A DNA stretch of 48,618 bases from an uncultured Clostridia bacterium (GCA_944383305.1 CALWOZ010000018.1:1-48618); one strand, 5' to 3'; shown: positions 18,411-28,525, counted from the stretch's first letter. Numbers and translations: made by a program. The notes: generated by a model not told the origin, from the letters alone.

Positions 18411-19211
18411 TTATTGAGCCTTTTTATTAAATAAGCTTTTAAATTTATCTAATAATGTTGTATTACTAGATAATTCCATAAGAGGAACTTCATTGCCCAT
18501 AATTCTTTGAGTGATATTTCTATATGCTTGTCCTGCTTTAGAGTTATTATCAGTAACTGCTGGTTCACCTTTATTAGCAGATACAACAATGCTTTCATCA
18601 TCAGGCACAATACCTAAAATATCTATTGCCAAAATTTCTGTAACATCTTCCATAGCCATCATATCACCTTTTTTTACCATATCTACTCTAATACGATTTA
18701 ATATAAGCATAGGGTTATTTAGCTCATTAGCTTCTAAAAGACCGATTATTCTATCAGCATCACGAACTGCAGATACTTCAGGTGTTGTAACAACAATAGC
18801 TCTGTCAGCACCAGCAATAGCATTTTTAAATCCTTGCTCTATACCAGCAGGACAATCTATAATTACGTAATCAAATTCTTCTTTTAAAGTATCACATAAT
18901 TTTTGCATTTGCTCAGGGCTAACAGCATCTTTATCTCTTGTTTGAGCAGCTGGTAATAAAAATAGATTGTCATATCGTTTATCTTTGATAAGGGCTTGTT
19001 TTAATCTACAATTTCCCTCAACAACATCTATAAGGTCATATACTATTCTATTTTCTAAACCCATTATAACGTCAAGATTGCGAAGACCTATATCTGCATC
19101 TATCATAGCAACTTTTTTACCAGCCAGAGCAAGACCAGTACCTAAATTAGCAGAGGTTGTTGTTTTACCAACTCCACCTTTACCAGATGTAATAACTATA
19201 ACTTCACTCAT
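18411..19211 (-). CDS. minD: Septum-site determining ATPase MinD
   Basis: 266 residues. Deviant Walker A GKGGVGKTTTSANLG, then IDADIGLRNLDVIMGLENR, DYVIIDCPAGIEQGF and VTTPEVSAVRDADRIIG. The C-terminal amphipathic membrane-targeting helix LLDKFKSLFNKK is visible. Recruits MinC to the membrane and is released by MinE. AGGAGG precedes the ATG. 119 bases follow minC. Confidence 0.97.
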   Translation of the reverse strand: MSEVIVITSGKGGVGKTTTSANLGTGLALAGKKVAMIDADIGLRNLDVIMGLENRIVYDLIDVVEGNCRLKQALIKDKRYDNLFLLPAAQTRDKDAVSPEQMQKLCDTLKEEFDYVIIDCPAGIEQGFKNAIAGADRAIVVTTPEVSAVRDADRIIGLLEANELNNPMLILNRIRVDMVKKGDMMAMEDVTEILAIDILGIVPDDESIVVSANKGEPAVTDNNSKAGQAYRNITQRIMGNEVPLMELSSNTTLLDKFKSLFNKKAQ

Positions 19212-19330
19212 TAAAACTCCTCCTGAATATAAAATAAAAATGTGAAATTGTTAATATACATATATATTAACAGAATTTTATAAAAATTGCACTAATTTTT
19301 TTTAGCAAATATTAACAAAATTATACATTA

Positions 19331-20014
19331 TCATTTAATTAATTGCTCGACAAAAATTTGATTATCTTTTACATAAGCATATTCTGGCATAATATCTCTT
19401 TTTATATCATTTGGGAAATATGCTAAACAGTCGCCTATAATAAGTTGACTAGGCATCATATGTAAAGCAGATATAAAACAATTTTTATCACCTCTACAAC
19501 CAGCGTGGATTACACCTTTTAACTTGCCAAGGACAACTACATTACCTTCAGCTACTATTTGTCCACCCGGATTTACATCTCCGATAATAACGACACTTCC
19601 ATTAAACTCTATTTTTTGACCACTTCTTATAGAGCCTTTGTGAAAATGAGTTAGATTATTTTTTGAATCTAATATATAATTTTGAAATATAGGATTATTT
19701 TGTTCTATATTTGTCACAGAAGAAGTAGAAGATACTTCTTCCTCCTCTGTGACGTTAATAGTTGGTATATTATTTACAAATGAAATATCTAAGCCAGATT
19801 CTTGTGATATTATTTTTAAAAGTTTGCCTTCTTCATCTTCAGATAGATTTCTACCTTTAAATGTAATAGAAATATTAGCATCTTGAAAAAATGATTTTGC
19901 ATTTTTAACCTTTTCTAAAAGAGCAAGTTCTATATCTTCAAATGTAGCTAAACTATCAAGCATAATTAGAATACCATTTTGAACTCCTTTAAAAATAACT
20001 ATATTTTTATTCAA
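19331..20014 (-). CDS. minC: Septum-site determining protein MinC
   Basis: 227 residues. Inhibits FtsZ ring assembly near poles. The N-terminal domain begins IVIFKGVQNGILIML; a Glu/Ser/Thr linker at about 90-105 leads to the C-terminal beta-helix with HKGSIRSGQKIEFNGSVVII, GDVNPGGQIVAEGNVVVLG, and IHAGCRGDKNCFISAL. Start is TTG at 20014 with GGGAGG nine bases upstream. Directly follows PBP2. Confidence 0.95.
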   Translation of the reverse strand: MNKNIVIFKGVQNGILIMLDSLATFEDIELALLEKVKNAKSFFQDANISITFKGRNLSEDEEGKLLKIISQESGLDISFVNNIPTINVTEEEEVSSTSSVTNIEQNNPIFQNYILDSKNNLTHFHKGSIRSGQKIEFNGSVVIIGDVNPGGQIVAEGNVVVLGKLKGVIHAGCRGDKNCFISALHMMPSQLIIGDCLAYFPNDIKRDIMPEYAYVKDNQIFVEQLIK

Positions 20015-20042
20015 AATATTTACCTCCCTAATAATATATAAA

Positions 20043-22568
20043 CTATTTAGTAAGACTATTTGTATAAGTTTTTTCAGGTTCCTTATTAAGTGACAAATAT
20101 TCTTCTAATATTTTTTTAGTAATTTTTGGTGCAGGAGAATAACTATCATCTCCATAAGGTATAAATACAGAAATAGCTATTTGTGGGTTATCATATGGAG
20201 CAAATCCAATATAAACATTATGGTCATTGTAGTTTTTATTTTCTTGTGCTGTACCAGATTTAGCAGCTACTTTAATAGGGAAACCTGAAAAAGCATTTCT
20301 TAATGTACCATTAGTTCCACTTGTAACTCTATACATACCGTTATGAACTGCTTGTAAATTTTCTGGTGAAATTTCTATTTTCTTTTCTAAAACGGGTTCA
20401 TATTCTTGCATTACGTTTTCATTATTATTAGTTATTTTATCTAAAAAATGTAAAGAATATCTATAACCACCATTGGCAAGTGTTGCTGTATATTTAGCTA
20501 ATATAGCAGCAGTATAGTTATTATATGCTTGTCCAATAGATGTTCTTATAGTGTCACCAGGTTTCCAAGATAAATCTCTTTCGAGAGCATCTGGATTTCT
20601 AGATGATTCTACATATCTTTTATAATCTGGAGAGGATATTTTAGATGGATATTTTTGTAAAGATGAAGAGTCATAAAGTTCATATATTTCTACACCAGAC
20701 CTTTCGTTTAATCCAAAATCCTCCATATATTTATTTAAAATTTCAATACCCATTCTATGAGATATATCATAATAAAAATAGTTACAAGATACTTCTAAAG
20801 ATTTTTCAACATCAACATTACCATGACTTCCGTGTATCCAACATTGTGCATAAGGTTTACCAGCTTCTGTAAATACGTCCTTATCATAAATAGTTGTTTT
20901 AGGTGTTATTATACCAGTTTCTAAAGCAGCTATTGCAGTTATTGGCTTAAAAGTAGAGCCAGGAGCTCTAGGTTCAGTAAACGGACGATTATTCATAGGA
21001 GAGGTAGGGTCATTACTTAATTGTCTATAATAATCATTGTCAAAATTATTAACAAATCTATTATTATCATAAGACGGATAAGAAACACTTGAGAGTACAT
21101 CACCAGATTTTACATCTGTAACAATAACAGAGGCAGATGCTGGAGCTTGTAACATACCAGTCATATGAGGTGTTATTTGTAAAGTATTTAGCTTATCAAT
21201 AAGAAATTGTAAAGAGGATACATTACCAGATTTTATTCTATTTATATAACTTTCATCATCTACTATAACACCTTGTTCATATAATGCTAAAATTACATTT
21301 GTTTGAGAAACTAAATTATTTTTTATACCATCAGATAAAATAGTTCTTGCTTTTTCAAGGTCATCTATTGCAGTAGAGTCTTTAGATATTATATATTCTT
21401 TTAAATTATTTGAATAGGTATTACTTTCAGATGATAAAATTTTTTTCATATCTAAATTATTAGCCTTTACCATAGAGGCATAAATATCTTTTGAAGAATA
21501 ATTAGGACCAGCAGTATTTTTGCCTAAAAGTCTATTGATAATAACATCTCTTAACGTTGTTTCAACAGCATCATATACGACTTGATTTAAGTTTGCATCT
21601 AGTGTTAAAAATACATCATTACCAGATATAGGATCAATAGATAATTCTTCATTTTTCTTAATTTTTCTTCCAAGATTGTCCACTTCATAGTATGCAGTGC
21701 CATCTACACCATTTAAAGTTGTTTCAAAAGCTTTTTCTATACCTTCTTTACCAACAATATCGTTACTACTATATTCTGTAAAGCCATTACTTTTGTAATA
21801 TTCAAGTTCTTCAGAATTTATACTTCTTATATATCCTAAAGTATGAGAAAATGACTTACCAGCAGGATAAACTCTTTTACCTTCAACATCTATATATATA
21901 CCTAAAAATTCTGAAGAATTTTCTTCAATAGTTGCAATAGTTTTTTCACTAACATCGTAAGCTAAAGTTATAGGTATAAACTTAGAAAATCTTCTTTTAT
22001 AAAGTTCTGACCTAACTAATAGTATTTTTCTTGCATCTTCGTCTGATAAGTTAGAATCTATTTCAAATTTTTCTCTTAATATTGTAAAAGCTTCTTCTGC
22101 ATTTATTTCTTCAATAGAGACATTTGAAGTTTCTCCTAAGTTCATATCATTTTTCCAAGTTTTTTCTAAAGATTCGCTTCCATTAAAAAGAAATGTATAA
22201 GGCTTTTCTTTAGAAATAGGGAATTCATCTACTAATTGTTCTCCATTTTGTTCTAATACATTTATTGTTTTTAATATAACATCATTTATATTAGGTATAG
22301 ATATACTAGGATCAATATTAACAGTAAATGAAGATTCATTTACAGCAAGGGGACGGCCAAATTTATCATATATATTTCCACGAGGAGCATCTAGAGTTAT
22401 AGGTTTTGAGATAGTTCCTAAAACTTGATTTTTTAAAAATTCACCTTGAACAATTTGTAAAGTATATAATTTAACTATAAGTATAAAAAATAATATACTA
22501 ACACCAATGAATATTACTAATAATCTTATATTATTATGATTAATAATATTATTAAAATGTTTTTTCAT
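20043..22568 (-). CDS. mrdA: Penicillin-binding protein 2 (class B transpeptidase)
   Basis: 841 residues; crosslinks peptidoglycan during elongation with RodA. One N-terminal membrane span (about 12-35), a dimerisation/pedestal region, then the transpeptidase with PGSTFKPITAI (catalytic Ser and Lys), SCN in LEVSCNYFYYD and KSGTAQ. Between LDANLNQVVYDAVE and ASASVIVTDVKSGDV lies an insertion of about 130 mostly helical residues that many PBP2 proteins lack. AGGAGG precedes the ATG. Lies between mreD and minC. Confidence 0.95.
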   Translation of the reverse strand: MKKHFNNIINHNNIRLLVIFIGVSILFFILIVKLYTLQIVQGEFLKNQVLGTISKPITLDAPRGNIYDKFGRPLAVNESSFTVNIDPSISIPNINDVILKTINVLEQNGEQLVDEFPISKEKPYTFLFNGSESLEKTWKNDMNLGETSNVSIEEINAEEAFTILREKFEIDSNLSDEDARKILLVRSELYKRRFSKFIPITLAYDVSEKTIATIEENSSEFLGIYIDVEGKRVYPAGKSFSHTLGYIRSINSEELEYYKSNGFTEYSSNDIVGKEGIEKAFETTLNGVDGTAYYEVDNLGRKIKKNEELSIDPISGNDVFLTLDANLNQVVYDAVETTLRDVIINRLLGKNTAGPNYSSKDIYASMVKANNLDMKKILSSESNTYSNNLKEYIISKDSTAIDDLEKARTILSDGIKNNLVSQTNVILALYEQGVIVDDESYINRIKSGNVSSLQFLIDKLNTLQITPHMTGMLQAPASASVIVTDVKSGDVLSSVSYPSYDNNRFVNNFDNDYYRQLSNDPTSPMNNRPFTEPRAPGSTFKPITAIAALETGIITPKTTIYDKDVFTEAGKPYAQCWIHGSHGNVDVEKSLEVSCNYFYYDISHRMGIEILNKYMEDFGLNERSGVEIYELYDSSSLQKYPSKISSPDYKRYVESSRNPDALERDLSWKPGDTIRTSIGQAYNNYTAAILAKYTATLANGGYRYSLHFLDKITNNNENVMQEYEPVLEKKIEISPENLQAVHNGMYRVTSGTNGTLRNAFSGFPIKVAAKSGTAQENKNYNDHNVYIGFAPYDNPQIAISVFIPYGDDSYSPAPKITKKILEEYLSLNKEPEKTYTNSLTK

Positions 22569-22593
22569 ATTTCACCTCCTAAAATTTTAGGAA

Positions 22594-23112
22594 TTATTGC
22601 TTAAATAAGTTTTTCTTTTTACGGTCAAATTTTTCTAACTTTTTATTTATAATAAATAAAATTCTATAAATAAAAAATGAAATAATAGAAGTATATAATG
22701 CTTCTGGTATAATTATTGTTTTTAGGAAAATAAATATGTTAGGATATCCTCTTAAAAATGCGTTAAAGAAGAAGAATAAAACTCCGTGAACAATATTAAA
22801 AAATAAAGTTAAAAAGAAAGGTATAATAATGCTATCTTTATAAAATTCATTAAATATTTTACCACATAAAAATCCTACTATAAGTCCTATAAAAGCGTTT
22901 AGACCTAATAATTGTCCAAATGCAGAGTCTATTAAAAGACCAGAGATAAATCCTATAAGTCCACCTTCAATTTCTCCACGCATAAAAGCAAAAGAAACTA
23001 TTAAAATAATCATTGTATTAGGTTTAACATTAATTATTTCTATATAATTAAAAACTGTAGTTTGTAAAATAAAGTTTATTAAGATTAGAGCTATATAAGT
23101 AATATAACGCAA
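22594..23112 (-). CDS. mreD: Rod shape-determining protein MreD
   Basis: 172-residue membrane protein with about five or six hydrophobic spans and the family patterns NVKPNTMIILIVSFAFMRG and GLISGLLIDSAFG-like (IGFISGLLIDSAFGQLLG). TTG start at 23112 with GGAGGG upstream. A 99-base gap separates it from mreC. Part of the elongasome. Confidence 0.93.
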   Translation of the reverse strand: MRYITYIALILINFILQTTVFNYIEIINVKPNTMIILIVSFAFMRGEIEGGLIGFISGLLIDSAFGQLLGLNAFIGLIVGFLCGKIFNEFYKDSIIIPFFLTLFFNIVHGVLFFFFNAFLRGYPNIFIFLKTIIIPEALYTSIISFFIYRILFIINKKLEKFDRKKKNLFKQ

Positions 23113-23211
23113 TTATAACCCTCCAAAATTTAAAATTGTTTATAATGATAGGATAGTTTAAATACATTTATTATGTAATACTAACCTTAAAATTATTAAT
23201 AAAGGTAATAT

Positions 23212-24036
23212 TTACTTATCACCTTTATCAATAATTAGGACTTTTTCAAGGTGTTTAAAATCTACTGCAGGTTTAATTACAGCTGTTTTAGAAAGTTTAT
23301 TATTGCTATCTAAATAAACTTCTGTTACATAACCTATTGTTATACCGGCTGGATATATATCGCTTAAGTGAGAAGTAACAATTTCATCACCTTCTTTTAT
23401 TTCGGCATCTTTGTCTATATAATCCATTTTTAGCATACCTTTGTTTGATATATCTCCTTTTACAAATCCTTCATCATCGGTTCTCAATGTTTTTGAACTA
23501 ACAGAATATGTTCCATTTATTATAGAACTAACTTTAGCATAGTTTGGACCAACTTCTTCTACCTTACCAACAAGTCCACCAAAAGCTAAAACAACCATAT
23601 TTTTTTCTATACCATCATTAGTTCCTTTATCTATTGTAAAGTTTTCATACCAATTACCAGGGTCTCTAGCGATAATATTAGAGGTTATAGTAGAGTATTG
23701 ACCATATCTAGAAGATGCGTCTAAAAGTTCAGATAATTTTTCATTTTCTCTTTCTAATTGTTTTAAACGGTTTATTTCTTGATTTTTAAGTTCAAGTTCA
23801 ATTTTTAACTCTTCGTTTTCTTTTTGTAGTTCATTAATATTAGAAAAAGCTTCAACCTTTTGTCCTATCCACTTTGTAGATGAAGTTAGCATACTTTGAA
23901 CTGGTGTTATAATAAATCCAAAAGTACGTTCAAAAAGAGTAGGGCTTATTCTATTAAAAGAAAACAATCCTAAAAAAATACATAATATTATAAAAAAGCC
24001 TATAAATAATTTTTTATTTTTTATAAGAATCTTCAA
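23212..24036 (-). CDS. mreC: Rod shape-determining protein MreC
   Basis: 274 residues: one N-terminal membrane span (about 10-27), a coiled coil (about 65-100, rich in Glu/Leu/Lys), then the beta-rich periplasm-facing domain with NIIARDPGNWYENFTIDKGT and MVVLAFGGLVGKV. Start is TTG at 24036 with AAGGGG upstream, 12 bases after mreB. Confidence 0.95.
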   Translation of the reverse strand: MKILIKNKKLFIGFFIILCIFLGLFSFNRISPTLFERTFGFIITPVQSMLTSSTKWIGQKVEAFSNINELQKENEELKIELELKNQEINRLKQLERENEKLSELLDASSRYGQYSTITSNIIARDPGNWYENFTIDKGTNDGIEKNMVVLAFGGLVGKVEEVGPNYAKVSSIINGTYSVSSKTLRTDDEGFVKGDISNKGMLKMDYIDKDAEIKEGDEIVTSHLSDIYPAGITIGYVTEVYLDSNNKLSKTAVIKPAVDFKHLEKVLIIDKGDK

Positions 24037-24048
24037 ATAAAACGCCCC

Positions 24049-25086
24049 TTAGCTCATTCTTAATCTTTGAGATGATATAAGAACATTTTTTAAAGTATCT
24101 ATTTGTTCTAAAACCATACCGGTACCTAAAGCTACACAGTTTAAAGGCTCATCAGCTATATGAACAGGCATACCAGTTTCTTCAGATATAAGTATATCAA
24201 GACCTTTTAATAAAGCACCACCACCAGTTAAATAAATACCAGTTTCCATAATATCAGATGCAAGTTCTGGTGGAGTTTTTTCTAATGTAGATTTTATAGC
24301 ATCTATCATTGAATATACAGGCTCGCTTAAAGCATCTTGTATTTCTTTTGCAGTGATAGTAATAGTTTTAGGAAGTCCAGTAACTAAATCACGACCTCTT
24401 ATATCCATTTTTGTCTGTTCATCTCCAAGATATGCACAACCAATAGTTACTTTAATATTTTCAGCGCTTCTTTCACCAATTGCTAAGTTATATTCTTTTT
24501 TAATATAGTTTACAATAGAAGAATCGAAAACATCTCCAGCTACTCTAATAGACTTACTTGTAACTATACCCCCTAATGATATAACAGCCACTTCGCTAGT
24601 ACCACCACCAATATCTACAACCATATTACCAGATGGTTCTCCAACAGGAAGTCCAGCTCCAATAGCAGCAGCCATAGGTTCTTCTATAAGATAGGCGTTT
24701 TTTTCTTTAGCTCCAGCTGCCATAGCAGCTTCTATAACAGCACGTTTTTCAACTTCTGTAACACCAGAAGGAACACATATAACTATACGAGGTTTATTAG
24801 AAAATAATGATTTGTTATATGCTTTTCCTATAAAATATTTTAACATTTCTTGAGTAACTTCAAAATCAGCTATAACTCCGTCTTTCATAGGTCTAATAGC
24901 TTGAATAGAACCTGGAGTACGTCCAATCATTTTTTTAGCCTCATCACCAACAGCCAAAACTTGTCTTGTTAAAGTATTTATAGCTACTACTGAAGGCTCA
25001 TTTACAATAATTCCTTTACCTCTTACAAATACTAGTGTATTAGCTGTTCCTAAATCTATTCCCATATCTTTTGTCATTGATAACAT
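24049..25086 (-). CDS. mreB: Rod shape-determining protein MreB
   Basis: Actin-like filament that guides side-wall synthesis; 345 residues. Phosphate 1 loop [29 protein letters not shown] (phosphate 2), adenosine loop [11 protein letters not shown], and [13 protein letters not shown]. Start codon at 25086 with AGGAGG close by. First gene of mreBCD; 230 bases separate it from maf, and candidate promoters lie there. Confidence 0.97.
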   Translation of the reverse strand: MLSMTKDMGIDLGTANTLVFVRGKGIIVNEPSVVAINTLTRQVLAVGDEAKKMIGRTPGSIQAIRPMKDGVIADFEVTQEMLKYFIGKAYNKSLFSNKPRIVICVPSGVTEVEKRAVIEAAMAAGAKEKNAYLIEEPMAAAIGAGLPVGEPSGNMVVDIGGGTSEVAVISLGGIVTSKSIRVAGDVFDSSIVNYIKKEYNLAIGERSAENIKVTIGCAYLGDEQTKMDIRGRDLVTGLPKTITITAKEIQDALSEPVYSMIDAIKSTLEKTPPELASDIMETGIYLTGGGALLKGLDILISEETGMPVHIADEPLNCVALGTGMVLEQIDTLKNVLISSQRLRMS

Positions 25087-25274
25087 ATATATCCTCCTAA
25101 AAAATAATTATTTATAGTATATCCAAAAATTTATAAAAGTAATACAAAAGGTAATTATATAATAAATTTTTTTAAAAAACTAATTATAATTCAAATTTAA
25201 TCATAAAAATATTATATAAGGTATGATTTAAAATATAATGTATTATTTTGTCAAATATAATACTATATTCTTAT

Positions 25275-25303
25275 ATAATACAATGTTTTTTATTATATAT
25301 CAA
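25275..25303 (-). promoter_or_regulatory. Candidate mreB promoter
   Basis: Minus strand TTGATA (25303-25298), 17-base spacer, TATTAT (25280-25275). A TTGACA at 25254-25249 further down lacks a good -10 at 17 bases, so the assignment is tentative. Confidence 0.4.
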
Positions 25304-25316
25304 GAAAAAACTAAAT

Positions 25317-25925
25317 CTAATTTGTAAAAATTTTGTGACATAAAAAATTATACTTATTTAGTATATTATAAAGTTTGTTTATAGGTAATCCCATAATAGA
25401 ATAAAAATCACCTTCTATTTTAGACACTAGAAAGCCACCTTTACCTTGTATAGCATATGCTCCAGCCTTATCCATTGGCTCTAAAGTATTGACATATTCC
25501 ATTAATTCATTTTTAGAAAAATCAGAAAAATATACATTAGAAGATGAACAAATAGTTTCTTCAAAATAAACATTGTCTTTTAGACCAATAACGCTAAGAC
25601 CAGTAAAAACAGTATGCATATTATTATTTAACATCATAAGCATATTAATAGCCTCTGATTTATCCTTTGGTTTACCTAATATTATATTATTTATAGATAC
25701 AATAGTATCACAACCTATTATACATATATTCTTTTCTTTTTTATCTATTTTATTAAAAATATTTTTTGCTTTTTCTTTAGAAAGGGTTTTAACAAGTTCA
25801 CTACCTTTTAGATTATTAAAAATATTTTCATCTATATTGCTAGGTATTATATCAAAAGTTATACCCATTTGATTTAATAATGCACATCTTCTAGGAGAAG
25901 CAGAAGCTAATATAATTTTTTTCAT
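25317..25925 (-). CDS. maf: Maf family nucleotide pyrophosphatase
   Basis: Hydrolyses non-canonical or modified nucleoside triphosphates (dTTP/UTP or m7GTP class in characterised members). 202 residues. Signature ILASASPRRCALLNQMG at the N-terminus, IIGCDTIVSINN, GKPKDKSEAINML and DKAGAYAIQGKGGFLV. AAGGTGG precedes the ATG. DUF4321 sits 12 bases upstream and mreB downstream, the usual clostridial arrangement. Confidence 0.95.
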   Translation of the reverse strand: MKKIILASASPRRCALLNQMGITFDIIPSNIDENIFNNLKGSELVKTLSKEKAKNIFNKIDKKEKNICIIGCDTIVSINNIILGKPKDKSEAINMLMMLNNNMHTVFTGLSVIGLKDNVYFEETICSSSNVYFSDFSKNELMEYVNTLEPMDKAGAYAIQGKGGFLVSKIEGDFYSIMGLPINKLYNILNKYNFLCHKIFTN

Positions 25926-25937
25926 ATTTGACCACCT

Positions 25938-26195
25938 TTAAGATAATTTTTTATATATTAATATAGATATAATCATACCTATAATCCCAGCCAAAGTAAA
26001 TTTTATAGTAAAAGAAAACTGTATAGATATTATTTCTAAATTTATTGATAAAGGTGATGTTAGACCTATAGTTTTTCCATAACTTAGCCAACTAAGATAT
26101 TTAATACTTTTAACCATATCACCTATGAAACAACCAATAACTAGACCAGATATAACTGTTAATACAAAAATCAAGTTACTTTTTGAACTTTTAAT
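25938..26195 (-). CDS. DUF4321 membrane protein
   Basis: Small protein with two hydrophobic spans (about 8-24 and 60-78 counting from the upstream start). It matches DUF4321 in size, topology and place before maf. The best ribosome site, AAAGGGG at 26210-26204, is correctly spaced only for an in-frame ATT codon at 26195 (85 residues, N-terminus KSSKSNLIFVLTV); a TTG at 26174 (78 residues) has no ribosome site. I prefer the ATT start, since Lys/Ser-rich N-termini are usual for the family, but this is uncertain. Confidence 0.8.
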   Translation of the reverse strand: MKSSKSNLIFVLTVISGLVIGCFIGDMVKSIKYLSWLSYGKTIGLTSPLSINLEIISIQFSFTIKFTLAGIIGMIISILIYKKLS

Positions 26196-26269
26196 AAAAT
26201 CAACCCCTTTTATATAACTAAAAATATTTTTACTATAAATTAAATTTAAAATTTATTAATCTTGTATAT

Positions 26270-26299
26270 TTTATACTAATTTTATATTTTTTTCAACAA
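26270..26299 (-). promoter_or_regulatory. Candidate promoter of DUF4321-maf
   Basis: Minus strand TTGTTG (26299-26294), 18 bases, TATAAA (26275-26270). Fair match only. Confidence 0.4.
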
Positions 26300-26390
26300 T
26301 AATTTTTAGATTATTTTTAATATTTTAAAGATACTTTTAATAAAATTATTTTAGATAATAAAAATATATAAATAAATTTAATAAAAAGTA

Positions 26391-26417
26391 ATAAAAGACT
26401 TAATAGACACATATAAA
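26391..26417 (+). promoter_or_regulatory. Candidate sigma-E-like promoter of spoIIIA
   Basis: ATA (26391-26393), 16 bases, CATATAAA (26410-26417) resembles the ATA-N16/18-CATANNNT pattern of mother-cell sigma-E promoters with the last position mismatched. Known spoIIIA operons are sigma-E dependent, which supports but does not prove it. Confidence 0.4.
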
Positions 26418-26446
26418 TTATTTAAAAGACAAAGGAGGAAAGTAAA

Positions 26447-27394
26447 ATGGTTATAAAGGACAAGCTTATAAACTATTTTGGTAAAAACATAAAATACTTA
26501 CTAAATAGTATAGATAGTAAATATTTTGAAAAGGCAGAAGAAATTAGAATTAGATTAGACAGAAATATAACTTTTAAGACATTTGATAAGGAATATTTTG
26601 TTTTAAAAAATATGGATATAAGTGAAATATTTTTAGAAGATAAAATATATAAACCTACAATAGAAGATATATCTCAAACAATAGAAACAATGAGTGATTA
26701 TTCTATATATGCTTTAGAACAAGAATTAAAAAATGGATTTATAACATTAAAAGGTGGCTTTAGAGTAGGTATAACAGGGAAAGTTATTATAGAGGATAAT
26801 AAAATAAAAACTATAAGAAATATATCTTCTATTAATATAAGAATAGCAAGAGAAATAATAGGGTGTTCTAATCATATTTTAAAATATATATATACACCTA
26901 ATATAAAATCTACAATGATAATATCTCCGCCTAATTGTGGTAAGACAACTCTTTTAAGAGATATTATAAAAAATATTAGTGACTGTAAAGAAAATGTTGG
27001 ATTAATAGATGAACGGTCTGAGATAGCAGGAACGTATATGGGCAAAATACAATTAGATGTTGGAAAAAGAACAGATATTTTAGATAGATGTCCAAAATCT
27101 GAGGGTATGCTTATGTTATTAAGAAGTATGTCTCCTAGTGTAATAGCTGTTGATGAAATAGGAAGTAATGATGATATTTATGCTATAGAAAAGATATCAA
27201 ATAGTGGTATTAAAATTATATGTACTATACACGCATATAATATGGAGGATATAAAACAAAAAAATAATTTAAAAAATATATTAAATAAAAAAATATTTGA
27301 AAGATACATAATTTTAAATAGAAAAAATGGAATATGTAATGTAGATAAAATATATAATGAAGATTTAATAAATATATATAGTGAGGGCTGTTAA
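26447..27394 (+). CDS. spoIIIAA: Stage III sporulation protein AA
   Basis: Secretion-type AAA+ ATPase of the SpoIIIA-SpoIIQ channel, mother-cell side. 315 residues. Walker A ISPPNCGKTTLLRDI, EIRIRLDR near the N-terminus, LIDERSEIAG, and Walker B-like VIAVDEIGSNDD. GGAGG precedes the ATG. First gene of a complete eight-gene operon. Confidence 0.96.
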   Translation: MVIKDKLINYFGKNIKYLLNSIDSKYFEKAEEIRIRLDRNITFKTFDKEYFVLKNMDISEIFLEDKIYKPTIEDISQTIETMSDYSIYALEQELKNGFITLKGGFRVGITGKVIIEDNKIKTIRNISSINIRIAREIIGCSNHILKYIYTPNIKSTMIISPPNCGKTTLLRDIIKNISDCKENVGLIDERSEIAGTYMGKIQLDVGKRTDILDRCPKSEGMLMLLRSMSPSVIAVDEIGSNDDIYAIEKISNSGIKIICTIHAYNMEDIKQKNNLKNILNKKIFERYIILNRKNGICNVDKIYNEDLINIYSEGC

Positions 27395-27913
27395 ATGTAT
27401 TTAAAAATTTTTTCTAGTATTATTATTTTAATAGGATTTTCAACAATAGGATTTTATTATTCATATAAACCTATATATAGAAAAAACGACCTTTTGGAAA
27501 TGAAAAGAGCTTTATTGTCATTATCATCAGAGATAAACTTTTTTTCTAGTATAACAGAGGCCATATTAAATATAGAGAAAAATTTGGACAAACCTATAAA
27601 AAATATTTTTGTAAAGTTTAGAGAAAATATGGAAAAAAGACGTGGAGAAGAACTTTTAATATTATGGGAAGAAGCTATAAAAACTGGGTCTTATGAAACA
27701 TATTTTACAAAAGAAGACATAGAAAACATTAATTTAGTAGGCAAGATAATAGGGTCTTTAGATAGAGAATTTAACATAGAAGGGCTAAATCTTATAATAG
27801 AGTATATAAATACTACAATAAAAAATATAGAAAATGAAAAAAGCAAAAATTTTAAAATGTATCAAAGTTTAGGAATTTTGTCTGGACTTATGATTATAAT
27901 ATTATTAATTTAG
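27395..27913 (+). CDS. spoIIIAB: Stage III sporulation protein AB
   Basis: 172 residues with a hydrophobic span at each end (about 5-24 and 155-171) around a helical middle; family segment EMKRALLSLSSEINFFSS. Resembles type II secretion F-like folds. Starts at the base after the spoIIIAA stop, so translation is coupled. Confidence 0.93.
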   Translation: MYLKIFSSIIILIGFSTIGFYYSYKPIYRKNDLLEMKRALLSLSSEINFFSSITEAILNIEKNLDKPIKNIFVKFRENMEKRRGEELLILWEEAIKTGSYETYFTKEDIENINLVGKIIGSLDREFNIEGLNLIIEYINTTIKNIENEKSKNFKMYQSLGILSGLMIIILLI

Positions 27914-27923
27914 AGGTGAAAAT

Positions 27924-28118
27924 ATGGATGTTACAGTTATTTTTCAAATAGCAGCCGTTGGTATATTAGTATCTGTTTTAAATCAAGTTCTTATAAGAGC
28001 AGGTAGGGAAGAACAAGCTATGCTTACAACATTAGCAGGGTTAGTTGTGGTATTATTTTGGGTTATACAATATATAAGTGAGCTTTTTGAGACAGTTCAA
28101 ACATTATTTAGTCTTTAG
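27924..28118 (+). CDS. spoIIIAC: Stage III sporulation protein AC
   Basis: 64-residue two-span membrane protein: IAAVGILVSVLNQVLIRAGREEQAML is the family hallmark. GAGGTG upstream. Part of the membrane platform. Confidence 0.95.
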   Translation: MDVTVIFQIAAVGILVSVLNQVLIRAGREEQAMLTTLAGLVVVLFWVIQYISELFETVQTLFSL

Positions 28119-28138
28119 CCTTTTAGGAGGTGTAATTT

Positions 28139-28525
28139 TTGGATATTTTAAAAATATGTATAATAGCTATTATTTCTGTAATAGTAATTTTAACTATAAA
28201 ACCTCAAATGGCTAATATATCTATTATGATTGGAATAGTTAGTGGAGTAATAATGTTTATAATGATTATACCCACACTAGAAGAAGTTTTAAACTCAATA
28301 TTAGATATAGTTTCTATGCTTGATATAGGGATAGAACATATAGGTATTATATTAAAAATAATAGGAATATCCTATATATGTGAATTTTCTTCACAAATAT
28401 GTATAGATGCAGGAGAAAATGCTATTGCATCAAAAATAGAATTGGCAGGAAAAGTTCTTATTATGTTTATATCAATACCTATTATCACAAGGCTTTTAGG
28501 CTTAATAACAAGTCTTATGCCTTAG
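28139..28525 (+). CDS. spoIIIAD: Stage III sporulation protein AD
   Basis: 128-residue polytopic protein with about four hydrophobic spans; conserved GISYICEFSSQICIDAGENAIASKIELAGK in the second half. TTG start at 28139 after AGGAGG. Related to spoIIIAC in sequence pattern. Confidence 0.94.
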   Translation: MDILKICIIAIISVIVILTIKPQMANISIMIGIVSGVIMFIMIIPTLEEVLNSILDIVSMLDIGIEHIGIILKIIGISYICEFSSQICIDAGENAIASKIELAGKVLIMFISIPIITRLLGLITSLMP

